Assembly: GCF_015277855.1 (NCBI RefSeq)
Contig: NZ_CP063812.1
Location: 1,302,001-1,366,000 of the forward strand
DNA length: 64,000 bases
DNA from: Microbacterium cremeum
GTDB taxonomy: Bacteria > Actinomycetota > Actinomycetes > Actinomycetales > Microbacteriaceae
Reading direction: 5' to 3'
The notes under the pieces: generated by a model
What the model saw: only the letters and a program-made list of their open reading frames with translations
Told to the model about the DNA's origin: nothing
The model's database searches: none
Program-made: the position numbers and the translations under genes
Shown here: in pieces, positions 46,387 to 54,775 of the stretch
Position numbering within the stretch: position 1 is the first letter of the stretch
Layout: every line of letters starts with the position of its first letter

Positions 46387-47859
46387 ATGACCGAGACCCT
46401 CTCCTCCCGTCTGGCCGTCGTCGTCCTCGCAGCGGGCCAGGGCACGCGCATGAAGTCGCGCCTGCCCAAGGTGCTGCATCCGATCGGCGGCCGCCCGCTG
46501 GTCGGCCACGTGCTCGAGACGGCACTGGCCCTCGAGCCCGAACGGGTCGTCGTCGTGGTGCGCCACGAGCGCGACCTCGTCGCCGGCGCCGTGACGGATG
46601 CCGCTCCCGGCGTGGTCGTCGTCGACCAGGACGACGTGCCGGGCACCGGCCGGGCGGTCGAGGTCGCCCTGGACGCGCTCGACGCCGACTTCCCGGGCGA
46701 TGTGCTCGTGCTCAGCGGCGACGTCCCGCTGCTGGAGGCCGATACGCTCGCGTCGCTGCTGCGCACCCACCGCGACTCCGCCGTCGCGGCGACCGTGCTC
46801 AGCGCGACGCTCGACGACGCCACCGGCTACGGGCGCGTCATCCGCGATGCCGACGGCACCGTGTCGCGCATCGTCGAGCAGAAGGACGCCACCGAGGCCG
46901 AGGCATCCGTCACCGAGATCAACGCCGGGGTGTACGTCTTCCGGGCTCCCGCATTGCGCGCGCACCTGTCGCTCGTGGGCACCGCGAACGCGCAGGGTGA
47001 GAAGTACCTCACCGACGTGGTGGCGCTGCTGCGCGCCTCGCGTCTGGCCGTGGCCGCCTCGCCGGCACCCGATGCCGCGGCCGCCCTCGGCGTCAACGAC
47101 CGCGTGCAGCTGGCCGAGGCGGCGCGCCTGCTGAACGCGCGCACGGTCCGCCGCTGGCAGCTCGAGGGCGTGAGCATCCAGGATCCCGCCACGACGTGGA
47201 TCGACGTGCGGGCGACGCTCGCGCCGGACGTGACGGTGCTGCCCAACACGCACATCCTCGGGGCGACCACGATCGCGGAGGGCGCGACCGTGGGTCCGGA
47301 TACGAGCCTGATCGACTGCGAGATCGGAGCCGGTGCCACCGTGCGTCGCGTCGAGGCGAACCTCGCCGTCGTCGGCGACGGCGTGAGCGTCGGACCCTAC
47401 ACGCACCTGCGTCCGGGCACGGTGCTCGGCGAGGGGGTGAAGGTGGGCTCGTTCGTCGAGACCAAGAACGTCCGGGTCGGCACCGGCACCAAGGTGCCGC
47501 ACTTCATCTACCTCGGCGACGCCGAGGTCGGCAGCCACGCGAACCTCGGCGCCGGCACCATCACCGCCAACTACGACGACGTGGACAAGCACCGCACCCT
47601 GATCGGCGACGAGGTGCACACCGGCTCGCACACCGTGCTCGTCGCGCCCGTTAGGCTGGGTGACGGCGCGAAGACGGGGGCGGGGGCGGTCATCCGAAAG
47701 GATGTGCCGGCCGGTGCACTCGCCTTGAGCGTGGCCCCTCAGCGCAACGTCGAGGGGTGGGTCGAGAAGAACAGACCGGGTACGGGCGCTGCGGACGTCG
47801 CGGCGAAGGCTCGGTCCGCACAGAAGGCGGACGATGGGGCGCAAGAAGAAGACCGTTGA
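46387..47859 (+). CDS. glmU: bifunctional UDP-N-acetylglucosamine pyrophosphorylase / glucosamine-1-phosphate N-acetyltransferase
   Basis: A 490-residue enzyme making UDP-GlcNAc for peptidoglycan. The uridyltransferase domain opens with VVLAAGQGTRMKSRLPKVLH (about 11-30). The C-terminal left-handed beta-helix acetyltransferase domain contains the hexapeptide repeats (ATIAEGATVGPDTSLIDCEI) and FVETKNVRVGTGTKVPHFIY, GAGTITANYDDVDKHRT. ATG 46387 is the only start giving the family N-terminus; it lies one base after tRNA-Gln with no normally spaced ribosome site. It overlaps prs by 26 bases. Confidence 0.95.
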   Translation: MTETLSSRLAVVVLAAGQGTRMKSRLPKVLHPIGGRPLVGHVLETALALEPERVVVVVRHERDLVAGAVTDAAPGVVVVDQDDVPGTGRAVEVALDALDADFPGDVLVLSGDVPLLEADTLASLLRTHRDSAVAATVLSATLDDATGYGRVIRDADGTVSRIVEQKDATEAEASVTEINAGVYVFRAPALRAHLSLVGTANAQGEKYLTDVVALLRASRLAVAASPAPDAAAALGVNDRVQLAEAARLLNARTVRRWQLEGVSIQDPATTWIDVRATLAPDVTVLPNTHILGATTIAEGATVGPDTSLIDCEIGAGATVRRVEANLAVVGDGVSVGPYTHLRPGTVLGEGVKVGSFVETKNVRVGTGTKVPHFIYLGDAEVGSHANLGAGTITANYDDVDKHRTLIGDEVHTGSHTVLVAPVRLGDGAKTGAGAVIRKDVPAGALALSVAPQRNVEGWVEKNRPGTGAADVAAKARSAQKADDGAQEEDR

Positions 47860-48868
47860 GCTCGACCGGGCGAACGACATCGCCCCCGGGCTCGTCGCCA
47901 AGACGAAGAAGCGCCTCGTCATCGCGCGGGGGAGTTCGCATCCCGAACTCGCCACGGAGGTCGCCGAGCACCTGAGCACCGAGCTCGTGCCGACCGAGTA
48001 CCGCACGTTCGCCTCGGGTGAGATCCTCACCCGGTTCGAAGTGTCGATCCGCGGCTGCGACCTCTTCCTCATCCAGAGCTTCGGCCCGCCGGTCAACGAG
48101 TGGATGATGGAGACCCTCATCATGCTCGACGCGGCCAAGCGCGCGTCGGCCAAGCGCATCACGGTCGTCGCGCCGTACTTCCCCTACTCGCGGCAGGACA
48201 AGAAGGGCCGGGGGCGCGAGCCGATCAGCGGCCGCCTGGTCGCGGATCTGTTCAAGACCGCCGGCGCCGACCGCGTCATGAGCGTCGACCTGCACGCGGC
48301 GCAGATCCAGGGCTTCTTCGACGGGCCCGTCGACCACCTGTTCGCCAAGCCCGTGCTGCTGGAGTACTTCGAGCGCACGCTGGGCGCGCAGGACCGCGAG
48401 CTTCTCACGGTGGTCTCGCCCGACACCGGGCGCGTGCGTGTCGCCGACACGTGGTCCGACAGTCTGGGCGCACCGCTCGCGATCATTCACAAGCGTCGCG
48501 ACCCGAACGTCGCGAACCAGGTCACGGTGAACGAGATCGTCGGTGAGGTCGACGGCCGGGTGTGCCTTCTCGTGGACGACATGATCGACACCGGCGGCAC
48601 GATCGTCAAGGCCGCCGAGGCGCTCAAGGCGAACGGCGCGGTCAAGGTCATCGTCGCCGCGACGCACGCGATCTTCAGCGACCCCGCGGCGCAGCGCCTG
48701 CAGAGCGAGGCGATCGACGAGGTCGTCGTGACCGACACGATCCCGATCCCCGACGCCAAACGGTTCCCGAGCCTGACGATCCTGCCGATCGCTCCGCTGC
48801 TCGCCCGCGCCATCCACGAGGTCTTCGAGGACGGCTCGGTCACGAGCATGTTCGACGGGGCGGCCTGA
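47834..48868 (+). CDS. prs: ribose-phosphate pyrophosphokinase
   Basis: A 344-residue PRPP synthetase, about 25 residues longer than the Escherichia coli enzyme because of a basic N-terminus (MGRKKKTVELDRANDIAPG). The ATP loop VVAPYFPYSRQDKKGRGREP, the DLHAAQIQGFFD motif and the PRPP-binding LLVDDMIDTGGTI are intact. It supplies PRPP for nucleotides, histidine and decaprenyl-phosphoribose. It starts 26 bases inside glmU with AAGG upstream, so it is translationally coupled. A TAGGCT box at about 47652 inside glmU could give extra transcription. Confidence 0.94.
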   Translation: MGRKKKTVELDRANDIAPGLVAKTKKRLVIARGSSHPELATEVAEHLSTELVPTEYRTFASGEILTRFEVSIRGCDLFLIQSFGPPVNEWMMETLIMLDAAKRASAKRITVVAPYFPYSRQDKKGRGREPISGRLVADLFKTAGADRVMSVDLHAAQIQGFFDGPVDHLFAKPVLLEYFERTLGAQDRELLTVVSPDTGRVRVADTWSDSLGAPLAIIHKRRDPNVANQVTVNEIVGEVDGRVCLLVDDMIDTGGTIVKAAEALKANGAVKVIVAATHAIFSDPAAQRLQSEAIDEVVVTDTIPIPDAKRFPSLTILPIAPLLARAIHEVFEDGSVTSMFDGAA

Positions 48869-48995
48869 CGCCGGGCGCGACCGGGGCCCTCGTGGCCCGA
48901 TCACCCCTCGCCGCGCTCAAAGGCTCCTCATAGGAGCGGTTGCGAGGATGCCCCACGACGCGCTGCGTCGACCCCCACGAGCCAGGAGGACCTTC

Positions 48996-49478
48996 ATGAT
49001 CCGCACCGCACTCGCTTCCCGTCCCGCCCGCGCCGGCGCCGTGCTCACCGCGGCCGCCGGCATCGCGCTGCTCGCCGGCTGCGCGCCCGGCGACTCCAGC
49101 GCCGCGGACGACGCCCCGGCCGACTCGGGCTCCGGCTCCGGTGCCGGTTCCGGCTCCGGTTCCACGGACTCCGGCGCCGGCACCTACGCCGACGGCACCT
49201 ACACGGCCGACGGCTCGTACGCGACGCCTGAGTCCGTCGAGAAGATCACCGTCACGGTCACCCTCGAAGACGACGTCATCACGTCGGTCGAGGTCACCGG
49301 AGACCCTCAGAAGAGCGAATCCGAGCAGTACCAGGGCCAGTTCATCGGCGGCATCGCAGAGGTCGTCGAGGGGCAGCACATCGACGACATCCAGGTCAGC
49401 CGCGTCGCCGGCTCGTCGCTCACCAGCGGCGGATTCAACGACGCGATCGAGACGATCAAGGCCGAAGCGGCGGGCTGA
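48996..49478 (+). CDS. FMN-binding domain lipoprotein (NqrC/RnfG-like)
   Basis: A 160-residue extracytoplasmic lipoprotein. The signal peptide ends in the lipobox LLAGC with Cys29, followed by a Gly/Ser linker (41-60). The FMN-binding domain covers about 78-156 and ends with VAGSSLTSGGFNDAIETIK. This matches the SGAT-T/S motif that ApbE flavinylates, with Ser141 in the acceptor position instead of the usual Thr. ATG 48996 has a perfect AGGAGG site. It is followed after 2 bases by apbE and belongs to an electron-transfer module ending at 52205. Confidence 0.9.
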   Translation: MIRTALASRPARAGAVLTAAAGIALLAGCAPGDSSAADDAPADSGSGSGAGSGSGSTDSGAGTYADGTYTADGSYATPESVEKITVTVTLEDDVITSVEVTGDPQKSESEQYQGQFIGGIAEVVEGQHIDDIQVSRVAGSSLTSGGFNDAIETIKAEAAG

Positions 49479-49480
49479 CC

Positions 49481-50416
49481 GTGGCGGGCGATCCGGCGTC
49501 GTGGCGTTTCGACGCGATCGGCACGACGTGGGAGATCGTCACCGCTGCACCGCTGGACGAGGCTGCGCGCGCCGAAGTCGGCGCGGTGATCGAAGCGTTC
49601 GACCGCACCTGGTCGAGGTTCCGAGCCGACTCGTCCGTGCGCGCCCTCGCACGCGCCGCGGGCGCGGTGCCCGCCCCTCCCGACGCCGGGCCCCTGCTCG
49701 ACGCGTACGCCGCGCTCTCGGACGCCACGGACGGCGCCGTGAACCCTCTCGTCGGCGCGTCGCTCGAACGGCTCGGCTACGACGCCGACTACTCCCTGCA
49801 CGACCGGCTCGCCGCGCACGGCCCGCGCGCGGCTCCTGAGCGCTGGCGCGACCTCGTGCGGTGGCACGGGGGAGTCCTCGAGGTGCGCGAACCGGCGCTC
49901 GTCGACGTCGGCGCACTCGGCAAGGGCCGCCTCGTCGACCTCGTGCTCGGGGTCGTGCGGCGCGCGGTGCCCGGCGACGCGATCGTCGACGCCGGCGGCG
50001 ACCTGGCTGTGCGCGGGCGTGCGCAGCGCATCGGACTGGAGCATCCGTTCGACCCACGTCGCGCGATCGGGGTGTGGGAGGTGACGGATGCCGCGCTGTG
50101 CGCGTCGGCGACCAATCGGCGCGCGTGGCCGTCGGCGACGGGGACGCCGCTGCACCACGTGCTCGACGCGCGCACGGGCCTTCCGGTGCGCACGATCGCG
50201 GCGACGTGGGCGACCGCTCCCGACGCGATGAGGGCGGATGCCGTCGCCACTGCGCTGTTCTTCGACGGCGGCCCGCGCCTCGCGCGAGAGTGGGGCGTGG
50301 AGTGGGTGCGCATGACGACCGACGGCCGGGTCGAGTGGTCGCCCGGGTGCGTTGCCGAGCTGTTCGTGCGCGGGGAACGGGCGGCCCCGGACCGCGCCGG
50401 CTTCGCGAGCGAATAG
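49481..50416 (+). CDS. apbE: FAD:protein FMN transferase
   Basis: A 311-residue ApbE that uses FAD to attach FMN covalently to Thr or Ser of target flavoproteins. Motifs visible include FDRTWSRFRADSSVRAL near the N-terminus, DVGALGKGRLVDLVL (about 143-157), AIVDAGGDLAVRG and the HHVLDARTGLPV region (His and Asp for FAD/metal). Unlike many ApbE proteins there is no signal peptide, so it may act inside before export or at the membrane. It starts with GTG 2 bases after its probable substrate gene. Confidence 0.93.
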   Translation: MAGDPASWRFDAIGTTWEIVTAAPLDEAARAEVGAVIEAFDRTWSRFRADSSVRALARAAGAVPAPPDAGPLLDAYAALSDATDGAVNPLVGASLERLGYDADYSLHDRLAAHGPRAAPERWRDLVRWHGGVLEVREPALVDVGALGKGRLVDLVLGVVRRAVPGDAIVDAGGDLAVRGRAQRIGLEHPFDPRRAIGVWEVTDAALCASATNRRAWPSATGTPLHHVLDARTGLPVRTIAATWATAPDAMRADAVATALFFDGGPRLAREWGVEWVRMTTDGRVEWSPGCVAELFVRGERAAPDRAGFASE

Positions 50417-50419
50417 CCT
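50414..50419 (+). promoter_or_regulatory. -10 box TAGCCT of the MOSC gene, leaderless start
   Basis: TAGCCT overlaps the apbE stop codon (TAG 50414-50416) and is followed by 6 bases and GTG 50426. Confidence 0.5.
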
Positions 50420-50425
50420 GGAACG

Positions 50426-50638
50426 GTGACCGACTCTGCCGCAGGACGCGTGGTCGCGGTGGCCCGCGATGACGAGCATCGATTCAGCAAACCGACCCGG
50501 GAGAGCATCACGCTCGTCGCGGGCATCGGCGTCGAGGGCGTCATGTCGATCGTCCTGCGGGGCGGCGACGTGCGCCCGGGCGACGGCATCCGCGTCATCC
50601 CGCCCGCCGGCGCCGACGAGCCCCTCCAGGCGGTGTGA
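50426..50638 (+). CDS. internally deleted MOSC domain protein, 70 residues
   Basis: The product begins VVAVARDDEHRFSKP and LVAGIGVEG, the N-terminus of MOSC (molybdenum cofactor sulfurase C-terminal) proteins, and then passes straight to VMSIVLRGGDVRPGDGIRV, which is their C-terminus. Family members of this type are about 170-190 residues, so roughly 110 residues, including the catalytic Cys region, are absent. The frame is intact and the join lies between two GGCGTC copies (50528-50533 and 50537-50542). The gene keeps a leaderless-type promoter and lies 1 base before the membrane oxidoreductase gene. It is either a relic or a kept mini-protein that now serves to drive downstream expression. 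Confidence 0.8.
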   Translation: MTDSAAGRVVAVARDDEHRFSKPTRESITLVAGIGVEGVMSIVLRGGDVRPGDGIRVIPPAGADEPLQAV

Positions 50639-50639
50639 C

Positions 50640-52205
50640 GTGCTGAGCACCCTCACCGCGGCGTGGAACCGCGTCTTCGCCGTGCTCGGCCGCGTCTCGA
50701 TGTACCGCCTGGTGTATCTCGCGCTCGCCGCACTCGCCGTGATCTCGCTGCTGCTGTCGTTCTTCGGCCTGGTCGGGCCCGATCCGCTGCAGCTGGTCGT
50801 GACGCTCATCGTGCTCGTGGCGGTGTGCGCCGGGGTGGATGCCGCGGCCCAGCGCGTGCTGAACCTGCCGTGGCGCATCGAGTCGTCGCTCATCACGGCG
50901 CACATCCTGCTGTTCGTGCTGCGGCCGACGCTCGAGCTCACCGGTCTCGCAGGCATCGCGATCGCCGGAGCCGTCGCGTCGCTGTCGAAGTACCTCCTCG
51001 CGTGGCGCGGCCGCCACATCTTCAACCCGGCGGCGGTCGGTGCGACCGTGCTGACGCTGCTGAGCGTCGCGTGGCCGGCGCTCGGCGCGTCGTCGTGGTG
51101 GGTGGGCACGCCCGCGCTCGCCGGGCCCGTGATCGTACTGGGCGTGGCGGTGCTGGTACGCACCGAGAAGCTGCGGGTGGTCGCCGGCTTCGTCGTGATC
51201 GCGGTGGCCGTCGCGGTCGTCCGCACCTCGATCCAGTACCAGGATGCGGGTCTCGACGTCGAGCTGTTCGAGATCCTGTGGCCGGTGCTGTGGTCGTCGC
51301 CGTTCCTGTTCCTCGGCGCGTTCATGCTCTCGGAGCCCCTCACGCTGCCCCCGCGTCGCTGGCAGCAGTTCACCGTCGCGGCGGTGGTCGGTGTGCTGGC
51401 GGGGTGGCCGATCCCGGTCGGCGACATCTCACTCGGTCAGGAGCGGGCGCTGCTCATCGGCAACCTCGTCGCCTTCGCGTTCGCGGTGCGCACCGCGGTG
51501 CGGCTGACGCTCGTCTCGCGCGCGCAGCCGACCCCCACCGTCCGCGAGCTGACGTTCCGCGTGCAGGACCGGCTGTCGTTCCGCCCCGGGCAGTACCTCG
51601 AGCTCGAGGTGCCGCACCGGCACCCCGATGCCCGCGGCACGCGGCGCGAGTTCAGCATCGCGTCGGCGCCCGAAGACCTTCCGATCCTCAAGGTCGCCTT
51701 CAAGGAGGGCGGCGGCTCTCAGCCGCAGAGCTCGTTCAAGAAGGCGCTCGCGGCGGTGGGGGAGGGCGACCGGCTCGCGATCACCGGTGTGTGGGGCGAC
51801 TTCCTGCTGCCCACGCGCGACACCGCGCCGATCCTCATGGTGGCGGCCGGCATCGGCGTGACCCCGTTCGTCTCGCAGCTGCGTCACGCCCGCCTCGCCG
51901 GGCGTGACCGCGACATCGTGCTCGTCTACGTCGCGTCCGACGGCGCGGACCTGGCATACCGCGACGAGATCGAGGCATCCGGTGCCCGCGTGATCGTGTT
52001 CACGCGCACGCGTCCCGACGACCTCCCCGCCCACTGGCAGTGGGCGCAGGGCGTGCGCCTGGACGCGGACGGTCTGCTGCGGGTCGTGCCCGACATCGGC
52101 GCCCGGCACGCGTACATCTCGGGTCCTGCGGGGCTCATCGCCGACCTCGCGCCCGCGCTCGAGCGCGCGCGGTCGATCACGACCGACGCGTTCAGCGGCT
52201 ACTGA
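50640..52205 (+). CDS. membrane flavoprotein: NqrB/RnfD-like domain fused to ferredoxin-NAD(P) reductase
   Basis: A 521-residue fusion. The first 310 residues hold eight to ten membrane segments, with RGRHIFNPAAVGATVLTLL and LGAFMLSEPLTLPPRR resembling NqrB/RnfD; the GAT inside VGATVL is a possible flavinylation site. The C-terminal part is a ferredoxin reductase module: FRPGQYLELEVP, the FAD motif RREFSIASAP, the nucleotide motif VAAGIGVTPFVSQL and the end SGPAGL. With the FMN lipoprotein and ApbE it would carry electrons from NAD(P)H across the membrane to covalent FMN outside. GTG 50640 is the first start after the MOSC stop. Confidence 0.87.
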   Translation: MLSTLTAAWNRVFAVLGRVSMYRLVYLALAALAVISLLLSFFGLVGPDPLQLVVTLIVLVAVCAGVDAAAQRVLNLPWRIESSLITAHILLFVLRPTLELTGLAGIAIAGAVASLSKYLLAWRGRHIFNPAAVGATVLTLLSVAWPALGASSWWVGTPALAGPVIVLGVAVLVRTEKLRVVAGFVVIAVAVAVVRTSIQYQDAGLDVELFEILWPVLWSSPFLFLGAFMLSEPLTLPPRRWQQFTVAAVVGVLAGWPIPVGDISLGQERALLIGNLVAFAFAVRTAVRLTLVSRAQPTPTVRELTFRVQDRLSFRPGQYLELEVPHRHPDARGTRREFSIASAPEDLPILKVAFKEGGGSQPQSSFKKALAAVGEGDRLAITGVWGDFLLPTRDTAPILMVAAGIGVTPFVSQLRHARLAGRDRDIVLVYVASDGADLAYRDEIEASGARVIVFTRTRPDDLPAHWQWAQGVRLDADGLLRVVPDIGARHAYISGPAGLIADLAPALERARSITTDAFSGY

Positions 52206-52224
52206 TCCGAGCGCGCGGGTGGGA

Positions 52225-52378
52225 CGTTTCGTCTCGCTCCGCTCGCTCAACGACCGGGATTCGCCGATTGCGCGCGGGTGGGGACGTTTCGTCTCGCTCC
52301 GCTCGCTCAACGACCGGACCCGCTGAACGGGCGCGGGTTCCGGTCGTTGAGCGAGCGAGGGACGAGCGAGACGAAACG
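52225..52378. repeat. dispersed intergenic repeat: two direct copies plus one inverted copy
   Basis: Direct copies begin CGTTTCGTCTCGCTCCGC at 52225-52257 and 52285-52317, and an inverted copy lies at 52341-52378 (begins CGGTCGTTGAGCGAG). It occupies most of the 191-base gap between the convergent oxidoreductase and histidine kinase genes. Same family and layout as 23897-24020. Confidence 0.85.
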
Positions 52379-52396
52379 CGCGGTGCCTGCCGGCAC

Positions 52397-53998
52397 TCAG
52401 TCCGTCGGCGCCGGATCGGCCGGACGCGCGGGCAGGCGCACCTCGAACGTGGTGTCGCCCGGGTCGCTCGCGACCGAGATCGAACCGCCGTGCGCCTCGA
52501 CGATCGCGCGGGCGATCGACAGCCCCAGACCCGTGCCGCCGGTCTGCCGCGCACGCGAGCGGTCGCCGCGGGCGAAGCGTTCGAACAGCTCGTCCCTCAC
52601 CGCGGGGTCGACTCCGGGTCCGTCGTCGTGCACGCGCAGCACCGCGGTGTCGCCTTCGCGGGCGACGCCGACGGTCACGGTGGTGCCCTCGGGCGTGTGC
52701 GTGCGCGCGTTGGCGAGGAGGTTCGCCGCCACCTGGTGGAGGCGGCCGCTGTCGCCGGCGATCAGCACGGGCTCGTCTCCGACCTCGAGCACCCACGTGT
52801 GGCCCGGGCCGGTGGCGCGCACATCGCCCACCGCGTCGATCGCGAGCCGCGTGAGGTCGACGGTCCCGAAGACGAGCTCCTGGCCCTCGTCCAGCCGCGC
52901 GAGCAGCAGCAGATCCTCGACGAGCGAGGTCATCCGCAGCGACTGCGCCTGGATGCGTTCGAGCGACTCCTCGGTGTTCTCGACGGTGGCGCTGTCGGTG
53001 CCGGCGCGTTCGCGGGCGGGACGCCCCGTCCGCTGCGCCTGTCGGAGCGCGCGCAGCGACAGCTCGGAGTAGCCGCGGATCGAGGCCAGCGGCGTGCGCA
53101 GCTCGTGGCTGGCGTCGGCGACGAACGAGCGCATGCGCTCCTCGTTGCGCTGACGCACCGCGAGCGACTCGTCGACGTGGTCGAGGAGGGTGTTCAGCGC
53201 CTCGCCGACCTGACCAACCTCGGTGCGGGGATCGGCCTGGGCGGCGGGAACCCGCTCGGCGATCGACACCGCGCCCTGGTCGAGCGGCTGCCGCGACACG
53301 CGGGCGGCGGTGTCGGCCACCGCGCGCAGGGGCGCGAGACCGGCGCGGATCGTCCAGGCGGTGGCCGCGGCGAGCAGGACCAGTCCGCCCGCCGTGAGCA
53401 GTCCGATCGTGGTGAGCATCTGGCCGATCGTCGCCGCGACCTTGTCGCGCGCGACGCCGACCACGACCACCGACTGGTCGGCGGGGCCGGTGCGCTCGCC
53501 GTCGACGCGGAACGTCCCGATGTCGTCGATCGTGACGACGAGCGGGCCTTCTTCGGGGATGCTCGTGATGAGCTGCGCGATCTGGTCCTCGGAGAGGGGG
53601 ATGACCGACCCGTCGTCGTCGGTGTAGGCCGCGGTCGGCAGCCCGGGGACGGTCTGCACCGCGAACAGCGTGCCGGGGGCGACCGGCTGCTGCGCCAGGA
53701 TCTCCTCCGCCGTCATGCCCGCCAGCAGGAACGGCCGCGCCGCGGCGGCCATGCGCTGCGCCTGCGCGCGGAGGTCGCTGGTGAGTCCCGCCTCGAGCAC
53801 GTTGCCGAGGATCGCGCTGGTGGTGACGCCCACGAGCACCAGGATCAGCGAGGTGATCGAGACCACCGTCGCGATCAGCTTGCGCTGCAGCGTCCACGGA
53901 GTGCGCCGGGGGAGTGCGTCGCCGTCGTGCGCGCCCGCGGCGGGTGCGGCATCCGTCGCCTTCCGGCCCGCCGGTGCGGGCGCGGGCTCGCCCGTCAT
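52397..53998 (-). CDS. sensor histidine kinase
   Basis: A 533-residue two-component kinase. A Pro/Ala-rich cytoplasmic start is followed by membrane segment 1 (LIATVVSITSLILVLVG), an outer sensor domain of about 140 residues, segment 2 (TIGLLTAGGLVLLAAATAW), and a HAMP domain. The HisKA helix FVADASHELRTPLASIRGYS carries the phosphorylated His. The ATPase domain shows NLLANARTHTPEGT, DDGPGV and TGGTGLGLSIARAIVEAHGG. It overlaps the regulator gene by 4 bases (ATGA) and lies beside an ABC exporter, the usual context for envelope or antimicrobial stress sensing. Confidence 0.94.
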   Translation of the reverse strand: MTGEPAPAPAGRKATDAAPAAGAHDGDALPRRTPWTLQRKLIATVVSITSLILVLVGVTTSAILGNVLEAGLTSDLRAQAQRMAAAARPFLLAGMTAEEILAQQPVAPGTLFAVQTVPGLPTAAYTDDDGSVIPLSEDQIAQLITSIPEEGPLVVTIDDIGTFRVDGERTGPADQSVVVVGVARDKVAATIGQMLTTIGLLTAGGLVLLAAATAWTIRAGLAPLRAVADTAARVSRQPLDQGAVSIAERVPAAQADPRTEVGQVGEALNTLLDHVDESLAVRQRNEERMRSFVADASHELRTPLASIRGYSELSLRALRQAQRTGRPARERAGTDSATVENTEESLERIQAQSLRMTSLVEDLLLLARLDEGQELVFGTVDLTRLAIDAVGDVRATGPGHTWVLEVGDEPVLIAGDSGRLHQVAANLLANARTHTPEGTTVTVGVAREGDTAVLRVHDDGPGVDPAVRDELFERFARGDRSRARQTGGTGLGLSIARAIVEAHGGSISVASDPGDTTFEVRLPARPADPAPTD

Positions 53999-54732
53999 TG
54001 CGGGGCCTTGATCATGTAGCCGACCCCGCGCACGGTGTGGATGAGCGGCTCACGGCCCGCGTCGATCTTCTTGCGCAGGTACGAGATGTACAGCTCGACG
54101 ACGCTGGACCGGCCGCCGAAGTCGTAGTTCCACACGCGGTCGAGGATCTGCGCCTTCGACACCACGCGACGCTGGTTGCGCATGAGGTAGCGCAGCAGCT
54201 CGAACTCGGTGGCGGTCAGTTCGATCTCGTCGCCGCTGCGCTCGACCTCGTGGCTGTCCTCGTTGAGCGTCAGATCGCCCACGCGCAGGATCGGCTCGGC
54301 GCCGGCGGCGTGCGCGGTGCCGGCCCGGCGCATCAGTCCCCGCAGCCGCGCGACGACCTCCTCGAGGCTGAACGGCTTCGTGACGTAGTCGTCGCCGCCG
54401 GCGGTGAGTCCGGCGACGCGGTCGCTCACGGCGTCCTTCGCGGTGAGGAACAGCACGGGCACGTCGTCGCCGGACTGCCGCAGCCGCTGCAGCACGGCCA
54501 TGCCGTCGAGGTCGGGCATCATGACGTCGAGCACCATCGCGTCCGGGCCGAACTCGCGTGCCGCCTGCAGGGCCTCGAAGCCCGAGCCTGCGGTCCGCAC
54601 CTCCCAGCCCTCCATGCGCAGCGCCATCGACAGCAGGTCGGTGAGCATCTGCTCGTCATCGACCACCAGCACGCGCAGCGCAGAGCCGTCGGGGCGGAGG
54701 AGGGCAGGGGCGGGCGTGGTCATGCGTCCCAT
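53995..54732 (-). CDS. OmpR-family response regulator
   Basis: A 245-residue regulator. The receiver domain opens with LRVLVVDDEQMLTDLL; the phosphoacceptor Asp is in MVLDVMMPDLDGM, and the switch Lys in LFLTAKDA, VTKPFSLEEV. The C-terminal winged helix contains ELTATEFELLRYLMRNQRRV and ends VRGVGYMIKAP. ATG 54723 is an alternative start. It is divergent from the FtsX/ATPase genes; three CTATGNA repeats with helical spacing lie just upstream (54746-54775) and are candidate binding sites. Confidence 0.94.
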   Translation of the reverse strand: MGRMTTPAPALLRPDGSALRVLVVDDEQMLTDLLSMALRMEGWEVRTAGSGFEALQAAREFGPDAMVLDVMMPDLDGMAVLQRLRQSGDDVPVLFLTAKDAVSDRVAGLTAGGDDYVTKPFSLEEVVARLRGLMRRAGTAHAAGAEPILRVGDLTLNEDSHEVERSGDEIELTATEFELLRYLMRNQRRVVSKAQILDRVWNYDFGGRSSVVELYISYLRKKIDAGREPLIHTVRGVGYMIKAPQ

Positions 54733-54745
54733 TGTGGCCGCCTAC

Positions 54746-54775
54746 CTATGGACTTCCTATGGAGGCCGCTATGCA
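54746..54775. promoter_or_regulatory. three CTATGNA repeats, candidate response-regulator site
   Basis: CTATGGA at 54746-54752 and 54757-54763 and CTATGCA at 54769-54775, spaced 11 and 12 bases. OmpR-type regulators commonly bind direct repeats about one helical turn apart. Confidence 0.45.

Noticed and set aside
47652..47657. TAGGCT inside glmU as a promoter for prs
   Set aside because: No start codon is placed for it and the distance to prs is 176 bases; such words occur by chance. Mentioned only as a possibility.
48923..48937. GCTCCT-CAT-AGGAGC hairpin after prs
   Set aside because: Only 6 bp and G/C-poor neighbours; may be a terminator but too weak to list.
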